From a virus, in IMG/VR virus record IMGVR_UViG_3300050132_000504, positions 114,102 to 178,101 of that record: a DNA stretch of 64,000 nt, one strand, 5' to 3'. Within the stretch, counting starts at the first letter, position 1; each line of letters starts with the position of its first letter. Shown here one piece after another: positions 39,487-48,255 of the stretch. The position numbers and the translations under genes are program-made. The notes under the pieces are model-generated. The model worked only from the letters and a program-made list of their open reading frames with translations, was not told the DNA's origin and did not search any database.

Positions 39487-42395
39487 GAAGGCCGAGTGCA
39501 AAGCAATTAGTTCACACACTGGCATTTGACTTTCCAGTCATCCTGGATTTGTCGAAGCCCAGTGTCACCCTCCACAAGAATGGCAAGTATCTGCTATTCA
39601 AACCCAACGATTTAGCCGCAGCCGACATCCTGCGTGAGCTGAAGATCCGTATGGAGTGCAACAAAATGCACCTCACGTCCTTCTTCGGCTTCGTTGAAGA
39701 AGAGACGGTTGAGATGCCCGTCGCCGACGGCGTGGTGAAGACCCATAGGCACAAACAGGTGTCCGGTTGGGGCCGTGTCGAATTGTGGAAACACCTCGGA
39801 GGCGATGTCAACAAGCATCCCCTCTGCGACATGCTCCGGTCCTATGGTGTTGAGGTCGGTACGTCTTCGACCTTAAAGGGCTACATCCTGAAAGAGCATC
39901 GGCGCCGCGTGCTGGAGGAATTCCCCTACCCGGCTTCCCCGATCGTCAAGGACGACGTGTCCCTCTTCGGACGATGCTGCCCTGGCACTACCCTGGTCTG
40001 TGTCAAGAACTTTGCGCCCGCCGGTGCAACCGCCGCCCTCTTCAAGAAGGGGTCACGCTACCTCGTTGCCTCTACTGGTGAGAGCGACGGTTGCGATCAG
40101 ATCCAGATCTGCACGGAAGCGATCACTCACAACGCAAAGCTGAACCTGGTCGGCAAGGGCAAACTGCACAGCTGGACCGAGTTCAACCCTGCGATGGAAG
40201 AGTGGTTCGACGACACCGAGACTATGGACTTCGGTAAGACGATTGATCAGGTCTATCCGGACCGGGTCAAGCAGATGGAAGACCGCCTAGCCAAGCTTTC
40301 CTATATGCAGAAGGCAGTCGAGGCCGGCGACAGGCTGCCTCTCTTTGAGCATGTCCGCAAGGACGCTGTCCTGGAGGCGCTCAAGCGCGGGGTCATCAAC
40401 TGCAAGCTCATGCGAATGGGCAAGACTTCCGAGGCCATTACGATCTGTGAACTCTGGGGCTCCCAGAAGATCGGTATCGTTGGCACCAGGAATGTTCGAC
40501 TGGCCTGGCGCAAAGAGTTCCGGCGCCTGGGTATGAAGAACTTCGTCTTTGTGAACAAGCTTGAGGATCTGGACAAGGAGGGGAAGTATTACCTCTTCAC
40601 GCTCGATTGGCTCAAGGACTACACGGACCCCAGCCGGGGATCACGAAAGAACTTTGAGAACTACTTGCGTGCGTCGGAGCGGAAGGTTCGCCGGACTGTT
40701 AAATGGTCCTGCAAACCGGAAGAGATCACGGTTTACCAGCACAATACCTGCCCGCATTGCCAGTCGCCCTTGGAACGGCCGCTGTTCAGTGAGGAAGGGG
40801 TTACGACCAAGGTCGGCTGGACCACCGACAAGGGGTATCTCTGCCGGAATCAGGGTTGCTCCTGGACAACGGACAACCGGTGCAAGCCTGGTCGCAAGAC
40901 CGTTCATGACAGCCTGTCCCATCGCGGAGCTGCCTGGGCAGCTGAGGATGATCGGGTTATCACTCACAAGCCTGGTGCCTATGTGGATGAAGCCCTGGCC
41001 CGCCATGCGCGGTGCTCGGGCGAACACATCAAAGGCCGCATGTGCTTGGAGTGCGGCGCCGTAGACGGCACCTGGATTCCGCCGCGGTATCGCCGGGTGA
41101 AGGACTTGTACTCGGCCGTGGTCGGAGACGAGATCCACAATGCCAAGGAATACAACACGCAAAATGCTCGCGCAATGTACTCCTTCCGTTCGCGCCGGCG
41201 GATCGCCATGACTGGCACTCTGCTGTCCAACTCTCCGCTGGATGCGTACTGGCCGCTGCACTGGGCCGTTGCCCGGCCGTGTCCTCAGTTCCCTTGGCAG
41301 GGTGCCGAGGGCAAGAAGGAGTTCGAGAACCGGTTCTGCGACTTTGTCTACCTGGAGAAACCGACTGGGGAGATCGACGAAGAGACTGGCGTGGAGATCA
41401 CCAAAACGATCAGAAAGCGCACTCCGTTCCTCATCAATCCTCCGGACTGGTGGAGAACGATGCAGCCAAAGATCGTTCGCCGCAACTACTCTGACCCGCT
41501 GTTCCAGCAATCTTTGCTGGAAGCCGGCATGAAGCTGCCCCGTGTGTCGATCAAACGGACGATTGTCCCGATGGCTTCCGCGCAGGCAAAGCTGATGCTA
41601 GCAGCTCTCAGGGACTTCCGGGTGCAGTTCGAACAGATGGTTGAGGAGGCCGAGGCCAAAGGAAACGAGGTCAACAAGGCTCTGGTCATCGCCAAGATGT
41701 CCGCGCTGCGCACTATCGCCACCTCGCCGGAGCGCCTCAACCAGAAGTTCGGATATGAGGTCTACAACGGGCCACCGGGCGGTGGCAAGATGCGGCAGAT
41801 CGTCAACCTGGTTGCTGACTCCGTTGCCCAAGGCAAGAAGGTCTTCATCCTCTCGGACTTCATCGAGATGCAGATCCAGGTCGAGAAAGCGCTTCATGCC
41901 TACAACCCCATCAGGATGCCATCCAGTTGGGGTGACGAGAAGCGCGTCGAAGCCATGGAACTGTTTGCTCACGATCCGGAACGCCACGTCTGGGTTTCCG
42001 GCACGCGCTCCGTGCGCGAGGCGATCGATGTCTCCTGTGCCGATGTGACCATCTGCTGCGACCTGTTGTGGTCGCCGGCCTGGCAATGTCAGGCATGGTC
42101 TCGCACCATGGCCCCCACAGAAAGGGACCGTGACTGCGAGGTTTACCTTATGTTGTCCCAGAACTCTTTGGACGAGTATATCTACACAGTCTTCTATAGC
42201 AAGATGGTGGGCGCTGAACAGGCGCTTGACCGCAAGGTCATGAACCGTCGTGCTCTGGACTTCGATGTAAAGTTCTTCGCCCAGCGAGTTCTCGAAGAGG
42301 AAGAAGCTCTTTCACTTCAGATCAGGGACGACTTTGGCGACACCGAGATGGTGTACATGCCGGAGTTGGAACTGGCAGAGGAGCGCGCGTCATGA
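39483..42395 (+). CDS. SNF2-like SF2 helicase/translocase with inserted zinc fingers
   Basis: 970 aa. The motor starts late (from about residue 300): VINCKLMRMGKTSEAI is motif I (RMGKT in place of GLGKT), SAVVGDEIHNAKEYNTQ motif II (DEIH), RRIAMTGTLLSNSPLDAY motif III and SPAWQCQAWSRTMAPTERDR motif VI. Between I and II an insert carries CPHC...CRNQGC and CSGEHIKGRMCLEC zinc sites. The first 300 residues are unrecognised. It probably moves along duplex DNA using ATP, remodelling or displacing bound proteins. Confidence 0.8.
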   Translation: MRRPSAKQLVHTLAFDFPVILDLSKPSVTLHKNGKYLLFKPNDLAAADILRELKIRMECNKMHLTSFFGFVEEETVEMPVADGVVKTHRHKQVSGWGRVELWKHLGGDVNKHPLCDMLRSYGVEVGTSSTLKGYILKEHRRRVLEEFPYPASPIVKDDVSLFGRCCPGTTLVCVKNFAPAGATAALFKKGSRYLVASTGESDGCDQIQICTEAITHNAKLNLVGKGKLHSWTEFNPAMEEWFDDTETMDFGKTIDQVYPDRVKQMEDRLAKLSYMQKAVEAGDRLPLFEHVRKDAVLEALKRGVINCKLMRMGKTSEAITICELWGSQKIGIVGTRNVRLAWRKEFRRLGMKNFVFVNKLEDLDKEGKYYLFTLDWLKDYTDPSRGSRKNFENYLRASERKVRRTVKWSCKPEEITVYQHNTCPHCQSPLERPLFSEEGVTTKVGWTTDKGYLCRNQGCSWTTDNRCKPGRKTVHDSLSHRGAAWAAEDDRVITHKPGAYVDEALARHARCSGEHIKGRMCLECGAVDGTWIPPRYRRVKDLYSAVVGDEIHNAKEYNTQNARAMYSFRSRRRIAMTGTLLSNSPLDAYWPLHWAVARPCPQFPWQGAEGKKEFENRFCDFVYLEKPTGEIDEETGVEITKTIRKRTPFLINPPDWWRTMQPKIVRRNYSDPLFQQSLLEAGMKLPRVSIKRTIVPMASAQAKLMLAALRDFRVQFEQMVEEAEAKGNEVNKALVIAKMSALRTIATSPERLNQKFGYEVYNGPPGGGKMRQIVNLVADSVAQGKKVFILSDFIEMQIQVEKALHAYNPIRMPSSWGDEKRVEAMELFAHDPERHVWVSGTRSVREAIDVSCADVTICCDLLWSPAWQCQAWSRTMAPTERDRDCEVYLMLSQNSLDEYIYTVFYSKMVGAEQALDRKVMNRRALDFDVKFFAQRVLEEEEALSLQIRDDFGDTEMVYMPELELAEERAS

Positions 42396-42691
42396 CCACC
42401 ATCCAGAAGAACGTGATGATCGTTATTGATGCCATGCTCTTCCTGACCTGGCCTCCTCGCACCAGCGCATTTACCTGGACACGGCTGCTCAAAGCCGTGT
42501 CTCTGGGCCAGAAGATGGTCCTGAAATCGCAAGAGGCTTTCTATCTGGTGATGAAGGTTGAGCCTGTTGTGTTCGAGAGACTCTTGCCGTTCCTGGAGAT
42601 CACAGCGCGGCAAGGCGCAGGCCTCTTCGAGGCGCACAACAATCCGGCAGAGGTTGCTCTCCGCCGGAAAGCTTGGAGGGGCTACTATTGA
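42392..42691 (+). CDS. hypothetical protein, 99 aa
   Basis: ATGA overlap with the helicase. Helical protein (MTTIQKNVMIVIDAMLFLTW) without recognised family. Its stop overlaps the next TTG start. Confidence 0.55.
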   Translation: MTTIQKNVMIVIDAMLFLTWPPRTSAFTWTRLLKAVSLGQKMVLKSQEAFYLVMKVEPVVFERLLPFLEITARQGAGLFEAHNNPAEVALRRKAWRGYY

Positions 42692-43437
42692 TCGAATTTA
42701 TCGGTAAGCCTGGGTCTGCAGCTTGCAGCATCCAGTTCTCTCCGCGGTCGGCCTACAAAGGCGATCCCAGGTACACGCGATTTGAACGGGACCTGATGTA
42801 TGGCCATTACTGTCCGACCTGCGGCAATGTCGTGCAGGCCTGTTTCCTAACTGCAAAGCCGATTGACCTCTGGTTCTACGAAGAAACCAACGTCATCAGC
42901 GCTGCGAACGACGAGAAGAAGTTCGGGAACGTCCTCAAGATTGTTCCCAACCAGGACTCGAAGTTCGGTTACAGCCAGTACACGTCCACCGTCCTCCGGA
43001 CGGCAGGTGGAACGGCTCAACACCTGACCCTCAAGAATCACATCGTCAAGTACCACGGGATCAATGAGGCCACTCATACTTCCGATCGGTACTTTGAGCC
43101 CGGCGGCCACACCTGCGCCTACACGGGCCTCTTCAGTCTGCGGGAAGACCTTGCTCTCAAGGATCTGTGCATGCTGTGGAGATTCCCGGAAGGCCACGGC
43201 GACAACCTGAACGATTACAAGTTCACGAAGGTTGCCGAAGTGCTGGACCATTTCATCACGAAGGAAGGGTCTCATCTCAATGGCCTTTCGTTCCACGGAG
43301 TCAGGGCGCTTCCGGCTTATGGACAGGCGCCGCCAGTGCTCGTCTTTCCTCGAGACAAACTGACCGGCAACTATGCGCCGTGGGGCCAGATCTCCACGCT
43401 CATGAGCCGAGCTTTCAAGAAGGAGCAGAACGTATGA
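42688..43437 (+). CDS. hypothetical protein, 249 aa
   Basis: TTG at 42688 with GGAGGGG seven bases upstream. Beta-rich protein with a zinc-like HYCPTCGNVVQACF segment (about 40-53). No family recognised. Overlaps the next gene by ATGA. Confidence 0.6.
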   Translation: MIEFIGKPGSAACSIQFSPRSAYKGDPRYTRFERDLMYGHYCPTCGNVVQACFLTAKPIDLWFYEETNVISAANDEKKFGNVLKIVPNQDSKFGYSQYTSTVLRTAGGTAQHLTLKNHIVKYHGINEATHTSDRYFEPGGHTCAYTGLFSLREDLALKDLCMLWRFPEGHGDNLNDYKFTKVAEVLDHFITKEGSHLNGLSFHGVRALPAYGQAPPVLVFPRDKLTGNYAPWGQISTLMSRAFKKEQNV

Positions 43438-43850
43438 GCAGTTTTCGACAGCTCAAGGCAGGGACGATGAATGACAGACGTTGTCTCGTCGACACCCTCA
43501 AGAAGATGGGTTACAACCCCATCCTCGGCAAGAACCAAACCGTCCGTGGCGATCAGAGCTACGACAACCGCAACGGTTACGACATCGTGCTGAAGAAGGA
43601 AGACACGGCGCTTCGCGGGGACATCGGGTTCCAGCGTGGCGACGATGGCTACTACACCGTCGGCATGGATTCGTACATCATCCGCCAGTTCACGCCCGAG
43701 CAGTTCGTCAAGAAGGTTCAGGGCGAGTACACGGTGGCCAAGGCACGGGCGACGGCCGAAACACTTGGCCTGAGCCTCATTGGCAAGCAGGAACTGGTTG
43801 TCGACGGCCGGCCGATTGTCCGTTACCAGTACGAGAAGGTGGGCGCTTAG
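43434..43850 (+). CDS. DUF1257 (Ycf35)-like protein, copy 1
   Basis: 138 aa. MSSFRQLKAGTMNDRRCLVD and TLKKMGYNPILGKNQTVRGD, then YDIVLKKED...RGDIGFQRGDDGYYTVGMD match the DUF1257/Ycf35 layout (short start, L-x-D-x-x-L helix, DIGF strand). A second copy follows directly, then a DUF2997-like gene. In bacteria these families often neighbour a Ycf46-type AAA+ ATPase, which is present 4 kb downstream. Function unknown. Confidence 0.65.
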   Translation: MSSFRQLKAGTMNDRRCLVDTLKKMGYNPILGKNQTVRGDQSYDNRNGYDIVLKKEDTALRGDIGFQRGDDGYYTVGMDSYIIRQFTPEQFVKKVQGEYTVAKARATAETLGLSLIGKQELVVDGRPIVRYQYEKVGA

Positions 43851-43858
43851 GCGCCCCG
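43843..43858 (+). terminator. hairpin at stop of DUF1257 copy 1
   Basis: GGGCGC-TTAG-GCGCCC: 6-bp stem with the TAG stop of the gene in its loop, followed by CGCCTTTCC. Could attenuate transcription or protect the 3' end; a similar stem core is used in the UUCG terminators. Confidence 0.4.
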
Positions 43859-43876
43859 CCTTTCCGAAAGGAAGTC

Positions 43877-44284
43877 ATGTCCCTTTACCGGGAACGAAAG
43901 ACCAAGATCAACGATGCGCGCGCCCTCGAAGAAGCTCTGAAGCAGAAGGGCTTCTCACCCTTGCGCCACAGCCAACCTGTGCCTTTGGAAGGCTACATGG
44001 GTGATAAACGCAAGGACACTGCGGAGATCATCATTCCACGCAAGCAGGTTGGCCGCGCTTCGAATGACATTGGGTTCAAGCGGCAGGAAGATGGTTCGTT
44101 TGCGGCCATCATCAGCGACTTCGACAAGTCCCACGGCTATGGCGACGGTTGGCTCAAGGAGATTATCGGCCTTGCAACCGAAGCCAAGGCAATGCGAATT
44201 GTCCAGAAACTCGACCTGGAGCAGATCAGCCGTACGGAACTTCCGAACGGCAAGATCCGGCTCCAATTCACTCAGAGAGGGTAG
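43877..44284 (+). CDS. DUF1257 (Ycf35)-like protein, copy 2
   Basis: ATG at 43877 with GAAAGGAAG upstream; 135 aa. The same order as copy 1 (INDARALEEALKQKGFSPLR, then SNDIGFKRQEDGSFAAIISD) shows tandem duplication with strong divergence. Function unknown. Confidence 0.65.
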   Translation: MSLYRERKTKINDARALEEALKQKGFSPLRHSQPVPLEGYMGDKRKDTAEIIIPRKQVGRASNDIGFKRQEDGSFAAIISDFDKSHGYGDGWLKEIIGLATEAKAMRIVQKLDLEQISRTELPNGKIRLQFTQRG

Positions 44285-44286
44285 CA

Positions 44287-44484
44287 ATGCCACAGAAGAT
44301 TGTCACCATTGACATCGACAAAGAGGCAGGCACGTTCTCCGTGGATACCGAAGGGTTCCACGGTCAGGGCTGCCAGGCCATTCACCAGGCTTTTGAATCC
44401 ATGGGTACGGTCACCAAGGAAACCATCAAGCCTGAATTCTACGCTGGGCCCGGCAACGGAAACCGAGTCACGTCAGGACGGTAG
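44287..44484 (+). CDS. DUF2997-like protein, 65 aa
   Basis: ATG at 44287, two bases after the previous stop. IVTIDIDKEAGTFSVDTEGF, HGQGCQAIHQAFESMGTVTK then KPEFYAG follow the DUF2997 pattern (strand pair, GFxGxxC helix, KxExY). It completes a DUF1257-DUF1257-DUF2997 set. Function unknown. Confidence 0.7.
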   Translation: MPQKIVTIDIDKEAGTFSVDTEGFHGQGCQAIHQAFESMGTVTKETIKPEFYAGPGNGNRVTSGR

Positions 44485-44486
44485 TT

Positions 44487-44732
44487 ATGCCCGAGCCACA
44501 GATGGTCCACGCACTGGTTCACCATCATCAGTACGGTGAAACGGTGTACCTCTACCGCGGAGCACCGGATCGTGACGCCAGGGAAATCGCCATCAAGCTC
44601 AAGGTTGATTTGGAACCTGAGAAGGGCGAATGGGTCGCCATTGATTCAGTCGACATCGCCAACATTCCCGAGCTGGATAACACTCCTGTCGAGTACGACG
44701 ACGATGACGACGAAGACGAGGACGAGGCTTAA
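44487..44732 (+). CDS. hypothetical protein with acidic tail, 81 aa
   Basis: ATG at 44487. A small fold with HALVHHHQYGETVYLYRG ends in YDDDDDEDEDEA. Acidic tails of this kind serve as protein docking or DNA-mimic segments; none is shown here. No family recognised. Confidence 0.6.
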   Translation: MPEPQMVHALVHHHQYGETVYLYRGAPDRDAREIAIKLKVDLEPEKGEWVAIDSVDIANIPELDNTPVEYDDDDDEDEDEA

Positions 44733-44734
44733 AC

Positions 44735-45076
44735 ATGGCAAGTTCCATCGTGATGATGGAGCAGGACGTAAGTGCGGAGGACATCGACCCTCGGAACATT
44801 CAGTGTCCTAACTGCAAGTCAACAACCTTTGTGCTCTACGGCAACAGCCAGGTGAGGAGAACGGAAGCATGGGAAAACGGAGTAGTCACCTTCACGGAGA
44901 CCGATCCGAAGTCCCATGCTTTCGAGGTTGAAGCCATCGAATGCCTGCACTGCATGACGCGCGCACAGATCAAGACAACCGAGGTCATGACTTTAAAGCG
45001 GCAAACTTATCAGCTTCGCCAGGCGGTGATCGATCTTGGTGGTCCCGATCCGTTCGGGCTGGGCAAACCCTGGTAG
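44735..45076 (+). CDS. zinc-ribbon protein, 113 aa
   Basis: ATG at 44735. NIQCPNCKSTTFVLYG and EAIECLHCMTRAQIK give two CxxC pairs of one zinc ribbon, with a helical tail ending GLGKPW. No family recognised. Confidence 0.6.
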   Translation: MASSIVMMEQDVSAEDIDPRNIQCPNCKSTTFVLYGNSQVRRTEAWENGVVTFTETDPKSHAFEVEAIECLHCMTRAQIKTTEVMTLKRQTYQLRQAVIDLGGPDPFGLGKPW

Positions 45077-45082
45077 TATTGC

Positions 45083-45171
45083 GACCGGGTGATTGGGTAA
45101 ATGGTCGTGGCAATTGTGTCTCTTCGGAGCCTGATTGACTGCGATGCCATGGTTCACATATTCACGCGGTC
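45083..45171 (+). ncRNA. tRNA-like nested hairpin element upstream of HNH gene
   Basis: GACCGGGTG (45083-45091) pairs with CACGCGGTC (45163-45171) with one mismatch. Inside, GATT/GGTC could form a D-arm with GG in the loop. CGTGGCA (45106-45112) pairs with TGCCATG (45145-45151), and CTC-TTCG-GAG caps the middle. It resembles a tRNA with acceptor, D and anticodon stems but no proper T-arm and a 32-base central loop. It fills the only gap in this stretch. Could be a tRNA relic or a regulatory fold. Confidence 0.3.
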
Positions 45172-45188
45172 TGGCACCAGGAGTAGCA

Positions 45189-45965
45189 ATGTCAAACAAT
45201 CGCTTTGTCGATCTTTCAAAGAAACGATTCGAACGTCTTGTCGTAACCGATATGCATGAGATTCATCGTTCTGCGAACGGTCACACTCGGCGATTCTGGC
45301 AGTGCGTCTGTGACTGCGGACAGACCTTGTGGGTCGCGGCCGCTGATTTGAATTCGGGCAACACCAAGAGTTGCGGTTGTTTGCCAAAGAAAAAGCCGGC
45401 TAAGTTTGTAGATCTGACGGGACAACGATTCGGAAGGCTTGTGGTCCAGAAAGAATATGAATGCCGCCGTGCATCCGGAAGGGTGAGAACCTTCTGGCGA
45501 TGTCTTTGCGATTGCGGGAATGAAATCTGGGCTCAGGTAAATACTTTGACCAGCGGACACACCCGCAGTTGCAAATGTCTCTGGGACAGTACCCTGCCTT
45601 ATGGTAACGCTGATTTCAATGCAAGATGGAACAGCTACCGGGCAGGTGCCCGTAGACGGAAGATCGCGTGGTCTCTGACCAGGGATGAATTCCAGACAAT
45701 CGGAAGTGGTCCTTGCCACTACTGTGGCGACGCCGCAATAGAACGTAAGATCCGTTCTTGCTTGAATGGTGGGTCTGTGTTTAACGGCATCGACAGAATC
45801 GACAGCACCGGTCCTTACCGTAGTGACAATTGTGTTCCGTGCTGTTCTCGTTGCAACCGTCTCAAAGGTGATCTTCCATACGATGAGTTCATTGCATGGT
45901 GCAAACTGATCGCAGAAAGGTTTACAAATCACAATGCTTATTCACTCGAGAATTGCTCGAAGTGA
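45189..45965 (+). CDS. HNH homing endonuclease with two zinc modules
   Basis: ATG at 45189 after CCAGGAGTAGCA; 258 aa. Two copies of the RFxRLVV ... FWxCxCDCG ... SCxC module (residues 10-60 and 80-135) precede the HNH core: CHYCGDAAIERK, FNGIDRIDS, NCVPCCSRCNRLKGDL. The core is closely similar to those at 47689 and 61522. AT-rich. Its last 11 codons overlap the start of the radical-SAM gene. Confidence 0.85.
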   Translation: MSNNRFVDLSKKRFERLVVTDMHEIHRSANGHTRRFWQCVCDCGQTLWVAAADLNSGNTKSCGCLPKKKPAKFVDLTGQRFGRLVVQKEYECRRASGRVRTFWRCLCDCGNEIWAQVNTLTSGHTRSCKCLWDSTLPYGNADFNARWNSYRAGARRRKIAWSLTRDEFQTIGSGPCHYCGDAAIERKIRSCLNGGSVFNGIDRIDSTGPYRSDNCVPCCSRCNRLKGDLPYDEFIAWCKLIAERFTNHNAYSLENCSK

Positions 45966-46614
45966 GGCGAATGGACCTGGTGATCGCTGTGTTGTTTGGA
46001 CAGCTGGATGCACCTTGAAATGTTCTGGATGCTGGAACTCCGAGACCCATCCTTTTGTCAAAGACAAGGACATGCTCATCAGCGAACTCGCCGACTGGAT
46101 TCTCAACCAGAATGTGGAAGGTGTGACGTTCTCCGGGGGTGAGCCCTTCCAACAAGCGCCGGCCTTGGAGCTGCTTATCAGCTTCATAAAAGAACGTCGG
46201 CCGGAACTGTCTATCGGTTCCTTCACGGGATACACCCTGCAGGAGCTGCGGGATGGCAAGTTCAACTGGTGGCACCCGGAACTCCGCACTATGATTCCCG
46301 GCGACGCCAAACTGTCCAACTCCATTCTCAAGCAGATGGACTTCATCATCGCCGGCCGCTACAACCAGTTGCAGCGTTGCGACGACAAACCGCTTTGTGG
46401 TTCGCGGAACCAGGAAGTTCACTTCCTGTCCTCGCGGTATAACCCCAAGGATCTTCACGCCAACATCGTCGAGATGGTTGTTGACCCGGAAGCAGGGCTG
46501 GTGCAAATCACCGGCTTTCCTGACTCTCTGACCGCCATCGACGGCAAAGAAGGGTGCGAAGACTACTCCCACAAAGACGAAGGCCCTGACGATCAGATGC
46601 TGGCCTGCGCCTAA
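45934..46614 (+). CDS. radical-SAM activating enzyme, NrdG-like
   Basis: ATG at 45934 within the end of the HNH gene; 226 aa. GPGDRCVVWTAGCTLKCSGC contains the CxxxCxxC iron-sulfur motif (about 26-33). GVTFSGGEPFQQ is the GGEP SAM-binding motif. NrdG-type enzymes install the glycyl radical of class III RNR, but the RNR here is class II and no glycyl-radical protein is in the window. The partner may lie elsewhere, be the host's, or the enzyme may do a different reaction such as base modification. Confidence 0.75.
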   Translation: MLIHSRIARSEANGPGDRCVVWTAGCTLKCSGCWNSETHPFVKDKDMLISELADWILNQNVEGVTFSGGEPFQQAPALELLISFIKERRPELSIGSFTGYTLQELRDGKFNWWHPELRTMIPGDAKLSNSILKQMDFIIAGRYNQLQRCDDKPLCGSRNQEVHFLSSRYNPKDLHANIVEMVVDPEAGLVQITGFPDSLTAIDGKEGCEDYSHKDEGPDDQMLACA

Positions 46615-46623
46615 CGAGGAACT

Positions 46624-47208
46624 ATGGATTTCATTGATCGCTCTCTGGTGATCGTGGACCTGGGAACAACAGGTCTCGACCCACTCGTACACGAAGTCAT
46701 CGACATCGGTGCCGTTCGTGTGGACCAGGCCAGCCTGGACATCGAAGCCACTTTCAGTGCCAAGCTTCGGCCATGCCACATTGAGCAGCAGCCCGATCCA
46801 AAAGCGTTGGAGGTCAACGGCTATGCCCCTGAAGCTTGGAAGAACGCCGTAGATCAATTTGACGGCTGGCGCTCGTTCTTCTTCTTTGCACGACAGGGTG
46901 TGTTCTGTTCCTACAGAAATGACTTCGATTGGAGCTTCACCGAGGAAGCTCTTCGCCTCTACTGGCCGAAGACTGGGGATCGGGACAAGGACCGCTTTGG
47001 TCCATTCGATCGCCATCTGATTGACATTCCCAGCATCGCCTGGGGCGTCCTTGGCCCGCTGCCTAAGATCGGCAAAAACCCGGTTGCTATTCATCTCGGC
47101 ATCGGGGAAGAGAAGAAGCCTCATGGCGGGCTGAATGGCGCATTGCACGCTTTGGAAGTTCTTCGGAGCCTGCGTGCCCGGAGGAACTTCTATGCCAAAG
47201 CAGCGTAG
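46624..47208 (+). CDS. DnaQ-like exonuclease-fold protein, catalytic residues degenerate
   Basis: 194 aa. IVDLGTTGLDPLVHEVIDIGA is the DnaQ Exo I segment, but DxE reads DLG (Glu to Gly). The C-terminal HGGLNGALHALEVLRSL corresponds to HxAxxD but lacks the Asp. Overall fold and LEVNGYAPEAW block fit DnaQ-type exonucleases. It may bind DNA or RNA without cutting. ATG at 46624 just after CGAGGAAC. Confidence 0.65.
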   Translation: MDFIDRSLVIVDLGTTGLDPLVHEVIDIGAVRVDQASLDIEATFSAKLRPCHIEQQPDPKALEVNGYAPEAWKNAVDQFDGWRSFFFFARQGVFCSYRNDFDWSFTEEALRLYWPKTGDRDKDRFGPFDRHLIDIPSIAWGVLGPLPKIGKNPVAIHLGIGEEKKPHGGLNGALHALEVLRSLRARRNFYAKAA

Positions 47209-47425
47209 ATTCCACGAGTACCGGGTTGAATTCTCCGGTGTGGCCGAGGTTCCATTCACGGCCTTCAAGAATCAGGTTGCAGACAATGCAGAGGAAGCAG
47301 TTCGGCTCTTCAAGAAGGAACTGAAGGCTGCTCCTCTGGATGCTCTCGATCCTCGAATCTCCACCGGCCGGCTGAAGATCAAAAAGCTTCGTCTTGAAGT
47401 GATCGTTCCACCCAAACAAGACTGA
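47192..47425 (+). CDS. hypothetical protein, 77 aa
   Basis: ATG at 47192 with GGAGGAACTTCT upstream, overlapping the DnaQ-like gene. Product MPKQRRFHEYRVEFSGVAEV, basic alpha/beta. No family recognised. Confidence 0.6.
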   Translation: MPKQRRFHEYRVEFSGVAEVPFTAFKNQVADNAEEAVRLFKKELKAAPLDALDPRISTGRLKIKKLRLEVIVPPKQD

Positions 47426-47433
47426 GAGGTTGT

Positions 47434-47688
47434 ATGGCTCGAGGTCCAGAGGACCTGTTCGAGATCGCTCTCGACGTTGAAGCCCGTGTGTCCCTTGACA
47501 TGGAACGTATTGAGAGCGATCCCGTTTATCGGCAGTGCATCACGATTGAACCCGACTCGGCTTTGGCTCTGCAGGCGTACATCGAGCACTATGTCGCGCG
47601 CGATCGGTTTCTTCGGGATGTTCCTTCAACGAATGGCCCCGGACGATTCACAGTAGTCTGTATTCACGACCACAACAAGGAACTGTAA
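47434..47688 (+). CDS. hypothetical protein, 84 aa
   Basis: ATG at 47434 after GAGAGGTTGT. Helical acidic product (ALDVEARVSLDMERIESDPV). No family recognised. The HNH gene begins on the next base after its stop. Confidence 0.55.
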   Translation: MARGPEDLFEIALDVEARVSLDMERIESDPVYRQCITIEPDSALALQAYIEHYVARDRFLRDVPSTNGPGRFTVVCIHDHNKEL

Positions 47689-48255
47689 ATGGCATCATCC
47701 CAAGTCATTGATCTTTCAGGAAGACGGTTTGGCAAACTTGTTGTTCAACCTGAACATGAAAACAGAACTGTATCCGGCAGAACAGCAATGTACTGGCGAT
47801 GCATCTGTGATTGTGGAACAGAACTTTGGCTTCCTCGAAAGAAGCTCACGAGCGGTCATCGCCAAAGCTGTAAGTGTCAATGGGGAACTCCCTTGGAATA
47901 TGGTGAAGCCGATTTTAATGCCCGTTGGAAAGACTATCGAACAAGTGCTACGAAGCGTGGCATCAAGTGGATGCTTACCCAAGAGGAGTTTCGTGCTGTA
48001 GGTATTCAGCCTTGTCATTACTGCGGTGAAGCTGCCGTTGAACGCAAGCCTTCTAAGAAGTTCAATGGAGGGTTTGTATTTAATGGCATCGACAGAATTG
48101 ACAGTTCGGGTCCGTATCAACGAGATAACTGTGTGTCGTGTTGTACTCGATGCAACCGCATGAAGAGCGATCTGTCTTATGAAGAGTTTGTTTCAACCTG
48201 TAAGAAGGTTGCAGAAAGGTTTGCAATAAACAATGCCTCCCAAAGCAACAGTTAA
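47689..48255 (+). CDS. HNH homing endonuclease
   Basis: 188 aa, starting right at the previous stop. One zinc module (FGKLVVQ ... YWRCICDCGTELW ... SCKC) and the HNH core CHYCGEAAVERKPS, FNGIDRIDSSGPY, NCVSCCTRCNRMKSDL. It looks like a recent relative of 45189, since PLEYGEADFNARW matches PYGNADFNARW there. AT-rich. Overlaps the AAA+ gene start by 23 bases. Confidence 0.85.
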   Translation: MASSQVIDLSGRRFGKLVVQPEHENRTVSGRTAMYWRCICDCGTELWLPRKKLTSGHRQSCKCQWGTPLEYGEADFNARWKDYRTSATKRGIKWMLTQEEFRAVGIQPCHYCGEAAVERKPSKKFNGGFVFNGIDRIDSSGPYQRDNCVSCCTRCNRMKSDLSYEEFVSTCKKVAERFAINNASQSNS

